Origin: Sipunculus nudus | Taxonomy: Eukaryota; Annelida; Sipuncula; Golfingiida; Sipunculidae | DNA length: 64,000 nucleotides | NCBI GenBank assembly: GCA_026874595.1 | Contig: CM049317.1 | Span: forward strand, 54,607,118-54,671,117 | Reading direction: 5' to 3' | In this document: positions 35,991 to 48,534 of the stretch, in pieces | Layout of the letters: every line of letters begins with the position of its first letter | How positions within the stretch are numbered: the stretch's first letter is position 1 | Program-made: the position numbers and the translations under genes | Notes under the pieces: model-generated | Told to the model about the DNA's origin: nothing | The model's database searches: none | The model's input: the letters and a program-made list of their open reading frames with translations, nothing else

Positions 35991-38989
35991 ATCTTTATAT
36001 TTGTCACGGTATTTTGCCAGATCAAATTCTATGACCTCTCAATTCAAATACAGAAAAAATCGTTATTGCCTGATTACATCAAAAGCAAAATATCATATAA
36101 CTATATAGAGTTTGCCGGAAGTTTGATCTTGAAATTTTTACACAGGCGGTACATTTTACACAGCGAGATTTTATTTATAACTAATTATATATTATTAATT
36201 AATATAAAATGGGTTATTGATGGCTACGTTTTACACTTTCTATCATTCATTTACTTCTATATATTATAGTAATTATATATGTGTGTATGAGAAATTATAA
36301 ATACTGTAACCCGTGTCTCCAAGGGATGTATGCAACACGAACACCAATGTTTGTGTTAAAGAGATGAATACATTTACATATACGGCAATTGGCGGTCAGA
36401 TTTGGAAATAGCTAATGGAAACAAAACCCATTATACGCTCCGTGCAGTCAGTGTTTTCACGCTTGTTGCATATGTAAATTACCGGCCCGCGCTGGATAAC
36501 GAGCTGCTTGGAGGTTAGCCCCGCTCATGTTGCTAATATTATCTGGAGAGCTCACTTTTCAAATACGCTTACAGTGTACTGTGACACCATAAAAGAATAA
36601 CATATTAGTGACATATCGTGACCCAGGTCATACGAAATACAAATACAGCTTAATGCATTTCCCAGTCACGTTAACAACGGTACGCGACGGGTTTTAAAAC
36701 AGAGGGTTACTTTTTTTTGGCAATATCTCGTAGTTTGATCGTAATCCGAAGGTTAAAGGTCATAGGTGATAAGTTGAACGAATTGTTTTTATCTCAGGCC
36801 ACGCATGTTGACTTCTTGTAGCTTGATGCCCCTCCTTCACAATCTTTCTGCTGATACTTAATCAAAGCTCATTAGCTTGTAAATGTAGAATTAAAGTATC
36901 GTGTTTCCCTTTTTCTGTTCTATCTAACGCTTCACAAATCCAAAGTCGCTTAAGTCATAAACAAGTCATATATTATACTGTTTCTTAATAATGGCTGAAT
37001 GGAATGGCTTAAATTGCTTCCAACTTTTAACATGAAGAGGTTTATCAACCACCTGTGATTCCTTCATGTTTACACGCGTTCAGTGATATATTTGAGTAAT
37101 TATTCATTCTGAATCGGGGTATATTCTAAGGCATTCTAGTACTGCGCAAATTTGTAATTGTTTCCCGGTCACCTATTCATATAGGGCCCAACATAAAACA
37201 AGGGACTAGGTAAAGGGTGTACTAATATCTTAGTGTATACTCTTTCATCCCGGGATAATTTGAGGATTTTGGGCGTGGTTAAAAAAAGCGTTATTCCGCT
37301 TTCAAATTTGCCGATGCACCTTCCCCTTGCCACTAAACTCTCACCATAGATAGATTCCTGCCTCGACAATGCCCCCCCCCCCATGCGCTTATCGAACTAT
37401 GACAGGTTTATTTCTCCCAGTTTTTCAAACCGCTCATGAGAGCTTCCATTTTGCATACACACTAAAACCCGGTTGTCACTAGTCGCAGGTCGAAATTATT
37501 AGTATACCGCTGGTTGTAATAAGAAATCTAAATCAAGGTCGATGCTATATCGTATTTTCTTTAATACCATTTATTTAATATAACTATTATCAATGAATAA
37601 TGAATGACAAACTATGTACAAGCATTACTAAATATAACAAAATATTTTCATACTCATTCCATGCAGTTCCAAATTATGGTGTGTTTCCTTGAAATGAGTG
37701 TTGGATAAAATTCATTTTTTAATTCTTGGACATCAAGTTGGTTTTTCAGTCTGTAACCAGAACAAAGGTTTAATTTTTACAAATGAACTAGAGTAATAAT
37801 TACACAATTACCATTCACAACTGCACGAACAGGAGCACGTTAAAATATACTCTGCACCCAAAAGATTAAAAATATCAAGCTCATCTGTTAAACTTGTCTG
37901 TATATTGAATGTGGCACGGTCTTTCCGTAACTATCGATATTTATTGTATGAGAGGTCAGGTGAGGAAGATTTCATAGTTAATACGGATATACTATACAGT
38001 AACCTTTTGATCAATACGTTATTTGCACCTGGAAACTGAAGTCACGTTCCGGAAAACATTGTTTTTTAAAGACCATCTCAAGTTTGTTCTGCAGTCTAAT
38101 GCATCCAGTCCAGTGTATTAAAAAGACTTGAAATATAAAAACCCAAGTACCGAGTGACATTTCATTCAGTTTTTCGGTAGTGTCACCTTTTATAAGAAAG
38201 CAGGACAAGGAATCGTGGCTAATCAAAGCTTGCTACAGTATATCATTACGTCTCTCGAAGTTACATGATTAAACGGCCCTTCTCTTTTTTAATTTCTAAA
38301 TTAAATTCTCTTGGACAGAACAACTGGTTAGATAAAATACTCTAAACATGAAAAAAAAGTCTGAAAAAAGTAGCAAATCCATAGCGGGTAGCTTTTAATA
38401 AAAGAAAATGAGTCCAAATATAATTTATTAGTAAAGTTTGAAGGATATTACCACAGCTTTATTGGTAAAATTTATCTTATACCCGCCATCAGAGGAGGTA
38501 TACATGATACACAGATGGCGGTTGACATATTTACAGACCAGAATGTAGGTTAATCATATGCTGATGGCTTTCTTGCCGTCGCATGTGATATATACATTAA
38601 TAGTTCATGTATATACGTATTTGATTTACAGGCTAATCATTTACCAGTGATTACATTTAACGAGCATGGTAATTACCAGGGTAAAATTAAACTAGTCACA
38701 TTCTATAAATTTATAACCTGTTTAAAGGTGCCTGGCAAATCAATAAGCATAAAAAAGACATGGTCAAAGTCCGACTAGAGCTCGTCCCATATGCAACGTC
38801 ATGACCACCTTATATACAAACATGTGTGCGCATGTGTGTGAAGAGAAAGTTCACGTTTATTACTAGTATTAATCACTTTACAAGGGACTGTTTCAAACAA
38901 AATTTGTATTTAAATCATAAACATTTTTTTCTTCATATTAAACATGTTTGACAAAAAATGCATTTATTAGATATTCATTTAGGACAGGA
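35991..38989. other. Intergenic, no gene supported
   Basis: Some stretches (36420-36560, 36780-36880) are more complex and less AT-rich than their surroundings and could be regulatory, but I cannot name a site with confidence. Frames here are short. Confidence 0.45.
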
Positions 38990-39500
38990 GTATTTGTTCA
39001 GCTAGTGAATAATCTGAATAGACAGAAAAAGTAATGTTGCAATGGAGGAATGAAGCATAAACCTAATTAACTAGAAAGAGACCAAATCCATGCCTCGTAA
39101 AATATTTTATAATTCAATCAATATATGAGAAAACAATCCATTTTTTACATCTCAATCAAACTCATGAAGGCCAAGGTCACTGATCACATGCTAAAACAAC
39201 TATATCTCAAAGGTGTTGATTGGTTGTTGTGTGTCATAAATATTTCTCACATAATGTAATTTTAAAGGGAGACTACTAACCTATTACAGAAGCTATATGT
39301 CACTTGGCCAAAAGATTCAGGAGAAGGTTGCAGGGTATAAATGTTGTTTTTTTTATGTTATTTATGTTTTGTTATTTTTGTTTTACCTCTCATATTAGGC
39401 CTTTGATCACTCATGAGCTTAAGAGTCAAATTGTGTGATAATATTTAAGCTTAGCAGTAAAATCGACAAATTTCAATGGCCACCCACTGGTGGACTGGAC
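38990..39500 (+). repeat. Dispersed repeat family R2, copy 1
   Basis: Matches 63160-63640 in order over about 480 bases: CTGAATAGACAGAA, AATATATGAGAAAACAATC, AGGTCACTGATCACATGCT, ATGTCACTTGGCCAAAAGATTCAG, ATTAGGCCTTTGATC, TCGACAAATTTCAATGG. The copies differ substantially, so the duplication is old. Confidence 0.75.
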
Positions 39501-40004
39501 TATAATGGAAGACAGCAACTTTCTGAAAAAAAAGCGAATGTCCTATCTGTTTGAGTCGTACACTCATATAATTATGACGACACGTGAACAGCATCATGAT
39601 TGTAAATAAAGAAAAACTTGCAGGCACTCTGTATTTATGCGTCATTATTTTACTTTAAAATTGTGCTGTCATAGTTCTGGCCAATTTAAAAAAAAAAACA
39701 AAATTAATGCCCCACGACTCATCTTTTTTTCCCCTTGGAAAAATGTTGAGCCGGGAACAAGTCTTATTCCTGCGGGGTTTGTATCGGTAAGCGGCTTTCC
39801 ATGTATATCTTTAGATTGCTGTCACGGTACTCGAGTTCGAGCTGGGTAATGCTTATCGTTTATTTGAATTCAAAAATTTTGTACCCGTTTCTGCACTACT
39901 GCTTTGGTCGGTTGACATGAAGACATCCATTGGCTGCCAACACCGCTTGAGATATTTAAAAGAATATTTGTGACACCAATTTACCAAAACCCCTATAAAC
40001 AGCA
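39501..40004. other. Intergenic, no feature supported
   Basis: Short unrecognised frames only. Confidence 0.4.
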
Positions 40005-40060
40005 GTAACTGCTGAACTGTAACTGCTGAACTGTAACTGCTGGACTGTAACTGCTGAACT
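40005..40060. repeat. Tandem repeat, 14 bp x 4
   Basis: GTAACTGCTGAACT is repeated four times; the third unit has GGACT in place of GAACT. Confidence 0.95.
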
Positions 40061-40329
40061 GTCAATTTATAAAATATTCCCAAATTTCATGCAACGATCA
40101 CCACTCGGTTGAACGGACTGTGTCCGATAAGAGTGGAATGTTCTAGGTTTTGTCGAAATTTTTTTTGCGTTATGTATTATCAAAGACTAGGTCAAAGATC
40201 AAAAGTCAATATATTTACAACAACATGGCCGCTTGCTTTTGTTGTGTACTCTCCAAGGTTTGCAGTTGGATAAAACTGAAATAGTTAACGGAAGAAGACT
40301 GTAAACGAAGCTTTCTTTTTATACTGGTA

Positions 40330-40520
40330 TGTTCTGTAATGACTTCTTATGACTATCTCTGTTTAGCGACCACCTCAGAATAACGACCACTTGTTCCGTA
40401 TAATTCACGGTCTTGATTCTGATTCGCTCTTTATATAAGACCTCGCTTAGACGACCACTCGAAAATGCGACCACTTTATTGAAGTCCCAATGGTGGCCGT
40501 AATTTCGGGGATTTACTGTA
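40330..40520. repeat. Mariner-type MITE remnant
   Basis: Contains GCGACCACCTC, ACGACCACTTG, ACGACCACTCG and ends GGTGGCCGTAATTTCGGGGATTTACTGTA, whose complement resembles the termini of the MITE at 47768. The left end is decayed. Confidence 0.45.
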
Positions 40521-41898
40521 TATATATACACACTATTAAAGCCTGTAACCCATGTACCGCGATATACTTTTATATGAAAGACAAAATTCTATAAAACCAG
40601 TACCTTTTTAAGCGGGAATATAAGCCTATATATACGAAAACTTTGTATCGAAGTTGTATATATACGAAGTTGTATCTTAAAATTCATGCACATATCAATC
40701 ACGAAATTAATTTTTACTGCAGGAAAAAATCAGATTTTAATAACTTTTTGATGAATGATAGCATTTCATACTATTAACCTGTAATATATCATGTCTTATG
40801 CTATAAAGCTGGAGGGTATATAGACTGTTTAAGGTACACTCAAAGCAGGTACGGGGGTTAAAAAGCGTAAGAAGTCAGAGATTGCAACCTTCGTTGTGCT
40901 GCCATGGGGGGGGGGGGGGGGGGTGAATTATTTTTTTTTAAATTTTGAATTGTGGAATATGTATTCCGTATTTTGATCTTCCTCTAGGAGGAATTAGCTT
41001 GTGTAAAATTTGGAGAAATGTCGTGTAGTGCCGAGTAACAGACATGCAGACAGAAAGCTGTAGACAGGTAGAATGACAGGTAGACAGACGTAATTGCAAA
41101 AATTGGTAAAAAACATTGTAAATAACGTATGAAAACGTACAAGCCTAAATACAGAAACTCAAAACCTGACCAATGGAACTGCGATTATTATTGGAGGGAA
41201 GCCAGGGGAGAGGATGGGTGGGGGTAGGGCTTGGAATGGGAGGGGGATCCATCTTTCATTGTCTCTTTTAATAACAAATAATAGGAACAAAAGAGGGCTT
41301 TTAGATATCTTTATAACAAAAGCCCGTTCCAGTATAACCTGTAAATAGTATAGCGGATCTTTTGTCCATCCATTGTCCAGCTCTATCGTAGGTAAGTCAA
41401 AACATTCGACTTAATATAGGATTTTAATAATGCGTTTAAGTGATAAGAAATCTAAGTAGTCTTAAGTAGGCAGCATGCATAATACTACAGAAGGGTACGC
41501 AGTTTGTTTTGATAACGGTGTCGTGTTTTTATGTGTAGTTTATCCGTCTGTCCTTGTCCTTTACTTTCACATATAAATAATCTTACACAAACCTATCTCT
41601 GCAGTGGTTCTCCTGGAAGGCTCCAGAATGAGATAAGACGGACTTCAGATAAGATAGCAAGAGGGCGCTTCAGGTTGACATTCTCATTAAGATAGCAGAG
41701 AAGCATAAAATGTGTCTGACACGCGGTGCAGGTGCCACAGGATGTGCCGGACATTATATTGTCCTTGGCGGGCTCATGTAGCTTCAAACCTACTCGGTGC
41801 ATGGCGGGAGAAATGAAACAAATAAACAAGAAAGCACTGAGAGACCGCATACCTGCGCCAATATTCTAGAACACCAGATCCGGAATATTACCAGGATA

Positions 41899-41900
<2 letters not shown>
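40521..41900. other. Intergenic, long G run and one unusual minus-strand frame
   Basis: A run of about 16 G lies at 40906-40922. The minus-strand frame 41850-41593 (85 codons) begins with a hydrophobic leader-like stretch and has the cysteine pattern CGTCTAC plus two more Cys. It is not low-complexity and I do not recognise it. Confidence 0.4.

Positions 41901-41901
<1 letters not shown>

Positions 41902-41952
<51 letters not shown>
41902..41952. repeat. (TA)n microsatellite
   Basis: About 25 TA repeats. Confidence 0.95.
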
Positions 41953-41962
<10 letters not shown>

Positions 41963-42270
41963 AAACAAACAGTAACATAATCTAGTTATGGAAATACACA
42001 TACATCTTCAGGGAATATATATCAAATCTTGAGGGTATATCGATTGGTATGAACTTGAACATAAACATTTGTACGTAACAAATCTTGGCGTGCTCCATAG
42101 TAGTTATATCTGTATCTAGAAGAACAAACTTTTGAGAGTTGGTCATTAGTATTAAATTGGTGTATTATATACTAGTATTTACCCCATTTTTAAATGTCTC
42201 AAAACTGATATTTTCTAATGGAAGTAGGCTCAATGGAGTTGTTGAACAGTGATACAAATCTGTTTGGTAC

Positions 42271-42307
42271 ACACACACATACACACACACCCTCACACAC
42301 ACACACA
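42271..42307. repeat. (CA)n microsatellite, interrupted
   Basis: CA repeats with one CCCTCA interruption. Confidence 0.9.
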
Positions 42308-42479
42308 AGCGTTTTATTATGATTCTGTCTAAGTTAAATATATAGTCTCAGCTAACTCTTCGTGTTAAATAAGTTGATGATGGTCAAAGGAGGTTGTTTT
42401 ATTTTTCCATACTATTGTTTCTATTTCTAATGAGTTTTCAACTATATAAAACTACAAGTAAGTGTTGCTTCCGCCAGAA

Positions 42480-42856
42480 GGGTTTGCGTCGATTCCTTTT
42501 CATGTGTGTTAGTTAACAATATCACGCACGCAATCATGAATGGAATCCCAAGATATTTTCAGTTCACCTCCGAAATGGGTCAATGAAGAATCGATTTGAT
42601 TCTGGAGCGGGTCCGAATCATGATTCGGATCCTGGATGGACTTTCAGAAATATTCACAAATGTGCAGTCATATATGATTGATTGGACATACGAATATGGG
42701 CAAAAACGTGAATGCAAACTCTTGTTTGGGAATACATGCACCAATGAACCACGGAATATAGGCTATTAAATGAATGAAAACAAGGATTGCAGATTCTCCA
42801 ACATTAAAGACCGCCCACATGTCGGAGTCCTGCATTCGTGAGAATGCATATTTCTA
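42480..42856 (+). repeat. Dispersed repeat family R1, copy 2
   Basis: The fullest copy. Key phrases are GCAATCATGAATGGAATCCC, ATTCGGATCCTGG, AATATTCACAAATGTG, AAAGACCGCCCACATG and a terminal GAGAATGCATATTTCTAG. The last part is found inverted at 45166-45230. Confidence 0.7.
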
Positions 42857-44256
42857 GTTTTGTATATTTTCATGCGATTCTCATGCTTTTAACCGAGTAG
42901 AATAATCTTCCTCGGGTGTATAGAATGCAGAGACCCCGGTGATGTGGTAATTAACATTATAGTTGAAAATTATAAACCAAAATTCAATTATGAGAGTTGT
43001 TCATTTAAAGTATGAAAATGAGTGTACATCAATGCTACCAGCATACTTCCCGTTCCTGCGTAGTTCCCGTAGTTCCTGCTGGAGGGCGCTGTAATACTCC
43101 TCACAATAATCTGAAATATATCATGACTCACGAAGAGATATTGGAAAGGCCACCCTGTTGACAAACTCGACATCGTTCCCGACAGTTTTTGGGGAAAAAA
43201 CAAAACAAAACAAAAAAAAAAACAAACAAAAAATACATAAATAAATAAAACCAAGGCATTTCACAGGCATGACAAGAGAGGAGTTGCGCTACAAATATAA
43301 AATGGTACCACCGATATTTATAATGTAAATAATAATGTCTGTTAAGCCTGACTAAGCCATTTAGAGACCAACCTCCCCCCCCCCCCCCCCCCCCCGATCG
43401 TCCTTTCCCACTGGAAAACTTAGTATGTTGATTCACCGAAAGATGTCACCACTCTGACGGGAAAATTAACGTCAATGTAAAATTATGGGCGGGGGAGGGG
43501 GGACTCGTCTTTACCAGGTTCGAGATTATGGGTCAGTTCCAGGATTACTTTAAGAGAAGGGGGGGGGGGGGCGGGGGATCATGACTCATGACTTTCACAT
43601 GCTTTTAAAATTAGTTTTTTTTAAGAAGTGAAATTATACTGTTAATTTACTTTTAATTTTATTCTATAAAATGAAACAAATTTTATTATGTTTGAAGCTT
43701 TGTAGAAATATATTCAATGAATATTATAAGGTTTGACAGGAGGTTCCAACCCCAATACGCCCCCCTCCACCCCATTTTATTTGCTTCGCCCACAAATAAT
43801 AAAAAAAATATTTAGTGGTAAAGTGTTGGCAGCAGCGGAATCCTTTTTCAGCCGCAACATTTCAAATTAATTTGGCCTAGACCCCTTTTCCTGGACACTT
43901 AGGAACTTTTAAGGTTTTCTAATTCCTCTCCCTGTCCCCTGTCTCCCTGTCTTTTTGTTAGAAAGAGATGTTTCGAAAATATTCTTAGAACCTCCCCTTA
44001 TCCGCTACAGAATCGAAAATCTATATTAATTTTGAAAAAAAGAAGTTTCACAACACCAACTTTGAGGAAGCCCTCTCCAAAATCCGTTTCAGTATTCAAC
44101 CAAAAACCTTGGAGAGAAAATAACCTTCTCGGCTAGTGTATATATCCGTACGTGCAGTTGACCCCAATGGATGTAGTTGTAAAAATATTTGTGCATTTTT
44201 AGTTTTAAAGTTTTGTTCACGTCAGATTATGCCCTTGAGCAATTACATGTCATTAT
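42857..44256. other. Intergenic with long homopolymer C and G runs
   Basis: Contains a 21-base C run at 43375-43395, a G run at 43560-43571 and several shorter runs. The Gly-rich and Phe/Cys-rich frames here reflect homopolymers and A-rich tracts. Confidence 0.5.
43375..43395. repeat. Homopolymer C run, 21 bases
   Basis: Uninterrupted C run, the longest in the window. The G strand could form a quadruplex. Confidence 0.95.
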
Positions 44257-44680
44257 CCCCTCGCAACGAAGTTGCAGAAGGGGATATAGTAACGCCTCCG
44301 TTCATGCATGCGTGCATCCGTCTGTCCGTTTTTCCGTCGGCCCGGAATTGGCTTCTTCGCCAATTTTAATCCAAACTGTTTGACCAAAATCTTCCATCTT
44401 TTACATATTGATCATTCACCCTCAGATGAAGAATGTTTTCGTTTTTGAGGCAACGGGAACAAAGGTCAAGGCCACAGGACCAACATCTCGAAAACGTTTT
44501 TGGAAACGTTTTATGATGAACCATGTGACCAAAACTATTCATCTTTTATATATAGCTCACCCACCCAAGGAAGATACACCATATCGAGTTTAAGGTCAAA
44601 GGGTCAAAGGTCACAGAACCGCCCTCCTGATATTCACACTGTATAATACACCCAGTATGATTATGCTCGCGTGCGAGGGG
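44257..44680. repeat. Complete dispersed repeat with short inverted ends, ~424 bp
   Basis: Begins CCCCTCGCAACGAAG and ends GCGTGCGAGGGG, so the outer CCCCTCGCA/TGCGAGGGG are inverted. Inside are TCCGTCTGTCCG, two CCATGTGACC-like phrases and AAGGTCAAAGGGTCAAAGGTCA. The start is related in style to the GTCGGGGGATAC repeat at 2706. Transposition class unclear. Confidence 0.65.
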
Positions 44681-44847
44681 TAGACTGGTACCCTGCGGGG
44701 GGATGCTCCGTTTTGCGGTGACCTTGTTAATATTAGTTACTTATATCAAGTTAATACACCATATGATTCTCCCTACTATAAGCTGGCAAATATTTTCTCA
44801 TATTTCTGTGATAAATGTTTATTTTTTTTTAATATTCATTCACCATC

Positions 44848-44852
<5 letters not shown>

Positions 44853-44906
<54 letters not shown>
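44853..44906. repeat. (TA)n microsatellite
   Basis: About 27 TA repeats. Confidence 0.95.
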
Positions 44907-44914
<8 letters not shown>

Positions 44915-45165
44915 TTTATTTATATTCATATTTTTTATCAGTCAAAATATGACAGAGCATCGAATAAGTTAAGATTTACTTTATCTTAATTTTCACTTAA
45001 ATACCTCATTATATGCTGACCGAGGAACACTTAATTACAAGTTTGCTTATCCTCGAAAACCTGAGAGAGAGGCAGTAAGCTAAAATTCACAATGTACGGA
45101 ATGATTTATACTGAACGTGGAATGCGGATATAAATCAATGTTGATTATATAAATAAAACTAGAAA

Positions 45166-45390
45166 TATGCATTCTCGGGAATGCCGGCTTTCCCCGTGTG
45201 GGCGGTCTTTAATGTGGGGTACTCCTGTTTTCATATACTTATTGGCCCATATTCCCATTTTCACTTGTGCATATGTGACTGCAACATTTTTAAAAAATCC
45301 TGGAACATCTTCCTGGATCCTGAACATGAGCCGGACCTACAGCTACAGCAAAAATCGAAGATTTTTGTTAAACATTTTACCTGCTTAACT
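45166..45390 (-). repeat. Dispersed repeat family R1, copy 3 (inverted)
   Basis: ATGCATTCTCGGGAATGCC and GTGTGGGCGGTCTTTAATGT are complements of the 3' part of the copy at 42480. GGATCCTGAACATGAGCCGGACC matches the central GGATCC box in the opposite orientation. Confidence 0.7.
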
Positions 45391-45461
45391 TTTAGGAATA
45401 TTCCTAATCTGGATTTGACTGGGGTTTGGGACCAACAGATTTTACGTTTGACATTTAGGAG

Positions 45462-45475
45462 GCGCCACCTGCTGA
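45462..45475 (-). promoter_or_regulatory. Isolated CTCF-like motif
   Basis: The minus strand reads TCAGCAGGTGGCGC, 13 of 14 positions of CCASYAGRKGGCRS. It lies just outside an R1 repeat copy. Sequence match only. Confidence 0.35.
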
Positions 45476-45749
45476 GTGTATTTGAACCTACTTACTCACT
45501 TACTCGCTGATCGCAGTGAAACGGGTAAAGGGTTATGAACACATAAATTCCTAAGTGTACAGTTGTTCTAATTTCACGAGAACTTACAAAGCGTCGTTCG
45601 GCTTACTGTTTATACAGCCGTATACTATACTTTTACGTAGTGTATACGAATGTAAGTAAATAAAGTAAATCCATGTCACGTTTATGTCTGTCAAACGAGC
45701 GTTAATCGCGTGGACCTTGATTGTGTGTGCAAGATGTGTATTACCGTTG

Positions 45750-45766
45750 GGGGGGGGGGGGGGGGA
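45750..45766. repeat. Homopolymer G run
   Basis: About 16 G, then AGGGG. Confidence 0.9.
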
Positions 45767-45794
45767 GGGGTCATTAATAAAAATAATTTAATGG

Positions 45795-46160
45795 TAGGAG
45801 GTAAAGCACCTCCGCCAATGAGGGAGCATTATATTTTTTTAATTGTTGCCATTGTTTGTGTGTTAGCAACTTCACTTCAAGCAAAACGCTCCTAACTGAT
45901 TTTGATGAAAATTTGTGGAGAGATGATCTCTAGCCTTAAATCATAACATTCTGGATGTAATCTGAATGTTTTTAATTCAAAGGATTCTGCACCATTTTAA
46001 AACAGCCGTTATTCTTTATCCGTGAAGAGAGACTGATCAATCCATTGGTATCAGGGAATGGCTTCGTTGTAGAAGGCACCTGTGATGAGGTTGCTGAACC
46101 GTGTCTAGTTGTGTACCCAAAAAGGTTTGAACACATACCTGGCGGAGGAATCTATGTAGG
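45795..46160. repeat. Dispersed repeat with GGAGGTA...CTCCGCC ends
   Basis: Opens TAGGAGGTAAAGCACCTCCGCCA and closes ATACCTGGCGGAGGAATC, an inverted pairing of the outer boxes, with GATTTTGATGAAAATTTGTGG inside. A related boundary (CCCTCCAGGAGGAGGTAATT) ends the R1 copy at 53705. An open frame across 46000-46220 lacks a start and lies within this repeat. Confidence 0.5.
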
Positions 46161-47084
46161 CGCCGACTACAGTCTTATATATACAGAAATGCAGTTGCTA
46201 AGGCAACTTGTGACGTGAGAGATCAATGTCTGCAATGTTCCTGTGGTCTGCCAGAGACTGCTATGTTCGTGTAAACAGTAATTTTACCCTCTGATTCTAC
46301 CGGTTAGTGATACAATGACTGACAAGTCTCCTCTCCAAATTCTTTTAATTGTTCTCTTTGATTTACTGGGGAGTGTTTTAATGATTTGCTAGTTCTGTTA
46401 AACACAGTGAGAGCTATAATTAATTGTATAATCCTGAAAACCAAGTAATTCTATGGCTTATCGGTAAATGTCAGAATGACTTGTGTGTTTATGTAAACCC
46501 AATAAATTTACTCTTTCACTAAATTGGGCTGTACATTAGACTTTCTTCAGATACAGAAACCCTGTCAGATTTACTGGGTATGTAATCATCGTTATTATTA
46601 TACTAGTGAAACCTGTCCGAAACAAATGACACAGAGAGTTTGGTTCTGATATACAGGAAAAGAAAGACATTTTAGGTATGAAATAACGAAAGTATGGATC
46701 AAGACTTATTTTAAAATTCAAGATTCCTCTGTCTAAATTCTAATTTTGCTTGACGAAACACGCAGCTTTATTTGACCCGAACACGTGCCAGATGAAGGCT
46801 ACGGGGAGTGCGCATGCTCGTCTTTAACACTGCATTACTGCGGGTTGGCTTTTACATATTACATAAGGAACGGCTGGCATGGGGGTTATTGTGGATAGTT
46901 CGGCATGTATAACATACCGGTAGTCTGTGCCGGTATACATAAAAGTAAACAATGGATTTCTGCTTTGCAATTTAATAAAAATAACTAACTTCTAAACATT
47001 GCTAAGGCAAACCTAAAGAAAAGGATATAGAAACAAGTAGAATTGTAGTTCTAAACCACCATCTCCACCCGGACTCTCAGTGAA
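46161..47084. other. Intergenic, no feature supported
   Basis: AT-rich; no recognised frame or repeat copy. Confidence 0.45.
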
Positions 47085-47440
47085 CTTTGATGTTTAATCG
47101 GCTTTTGGAACTCAGAGGTAGAGGTCAAAGGCGGGAGGTCGTGAGTTCAAATCTCACCAAAGGCGGTGAGATTTTCACGGTCAGCCCCCACCCAGGGTCA
47201 GCGCTCTGCAGTCTTAATGGAAGGCCGTGTATCACTTACGAACGAGTGCGTCTATGGGGGGATCCTCGGTGTTATGACCCAGCAATGAGGATGATAATAC
47301 ACCCAGAACCCGCAGGCACGGTAGACACCGGGCCTGGGTGACACCTTGATACAAAAATAATATGATAGGAAGCGAGTGCTATCACCCGGTCACCTAGTCC
47401 CAAACCGGAATGGAACTCTGCAGATTGACACATTTAGACT
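47085..47440 (+). repeat. SINE family S1, copy 1 (tRNA-derived)
   Basis: Carries a B-box-like GAGTTCAAATCTC, then TTCACGGTCAGCCCCCACCCAGGGTCAG, a GTTATGACCCAGCAATG core and CACCGGGCCTGG. The same ordered phrases occur at 52375-52650, inverted at 49911-50095, and as the 5' head only at 58878-59000. The frame at 47087-47341 is incidental. Confidence 0.8.
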
Positions 47441-47767
47441 AAGAAATAGATAAGACAGCATAAAAAATGGAACCGGTTATCTCCATAAAAAATCGATGAA
47501 AAAAAAACCAATTTGCTGTGTACAAATCTTTCACGATTTCACGCAAGGTCACCTGTAAAACAAAGCCACCCTGTCTCAAAATGGTAGAGAATTCTTAGAA
47601 TTGAAAACATATCTTAGTGACTTCGATAAGCTTAAAAATTTAACAGAGCTTGTTTAATTGTTTCTTGGACGTTTCACTGCATAAAATTCCATAGAAATCT
47701 GTTCAAAACTTTTTATTCGTTAAGCTCCTGACAGGCTTACAGAAAACGCACAAAAGACATCATAATA

Positions 47768-47908
47768 CGGTAAAACCTCGAAAATACAACCACCAATGGG
47801 TTGAATTATGCGAGGTCTCATATAAAAAAAAGTAAAGGGATCTTGAACAAGCGGTCATTGTTTTTGGGGTGGTTGCTCAACAAGGGTTGTCGTCAGCGAG
47901 GTTTACTG
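47768..47908. mobile_element. Tc1/mariner-type MITE, 141 bp
   Basis: The ends CGGTAAAACCTCG and CGAGGTTTACTG are inverted, with TA on each side (47766-47767 and 47909-47910). Internal CAACCACC and GGTGGTTG boxes are also inverted. No coding capacity. Confidence 0.75.
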
Positions 47909-48355
47909 TACCTCGCATCTGACGGATGTGTTAATAGAAGATTTAATGCGAAAAAAAAAGTTAAGAGGGAGCGTAGCAGTTGATCATGGAGTGTCCTTAA
48001 ACAAGGAGATAAGAACGTGTTTGATATACAGTTTTGAAAAAAACACAAAGCCTATCAGAGTCTTCCAAGATAATAGTGACTCACTGGAAATAGTCTGTTC
48101 TTAAAATAGATGAAGCTGTCTGGTTAACATGCTGATGAAGTATTGTTGGTTCTTCATCGGCGGCGTGATTTATTGTAAACTTGTGATAAAAGCTATTTCC
48201 TAGCAGCTCCTCCGTCTGGTAAATCATGAAGTAGATGATGATCAGTTCTTTGAAAAAAAGAGGAAATGTTAACACTCGGTTGATGTTTAAAATAAACACC
48301 AGAAGTGATATCCACTTAATGAATATAAGCTTCAGATTATTGGCGGTAGCAATGT

Positions 48356-48407
<52 letters not shown>

Positions 48408-48474
48408 TAGTATATATATATGGAAAGGGTATATACACAGAAAAGTCGGTTCACTGCCATTTGGACCCAATTAG

Positions 48475-48531
<57 letters not shown>
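48356..48531. repeat. Two (TA)n microsatellites
   Basis: TA tracts at about 48356-48406 and 48475-48531, separated by ~70 bases that contain a further short TA stretch. Confidence 0.95.

Positions 48532-48534
<3 letters not shown>

Noticed and set aside
35760-36269. 169-codon Ser/Leu-rich frame
   Set aside because: It runs through a CT/TGTC microsatellite; composition is explained by the repeat.
46000-46220. About 70 open codons with a plausible acceptor, reading GTCDEVAEPCLVVYPKRF
   Set aside because: It lacks a start codon and lies within a dispersed repeat with GGAGGTA...GGCGGAGG ends; no family match.
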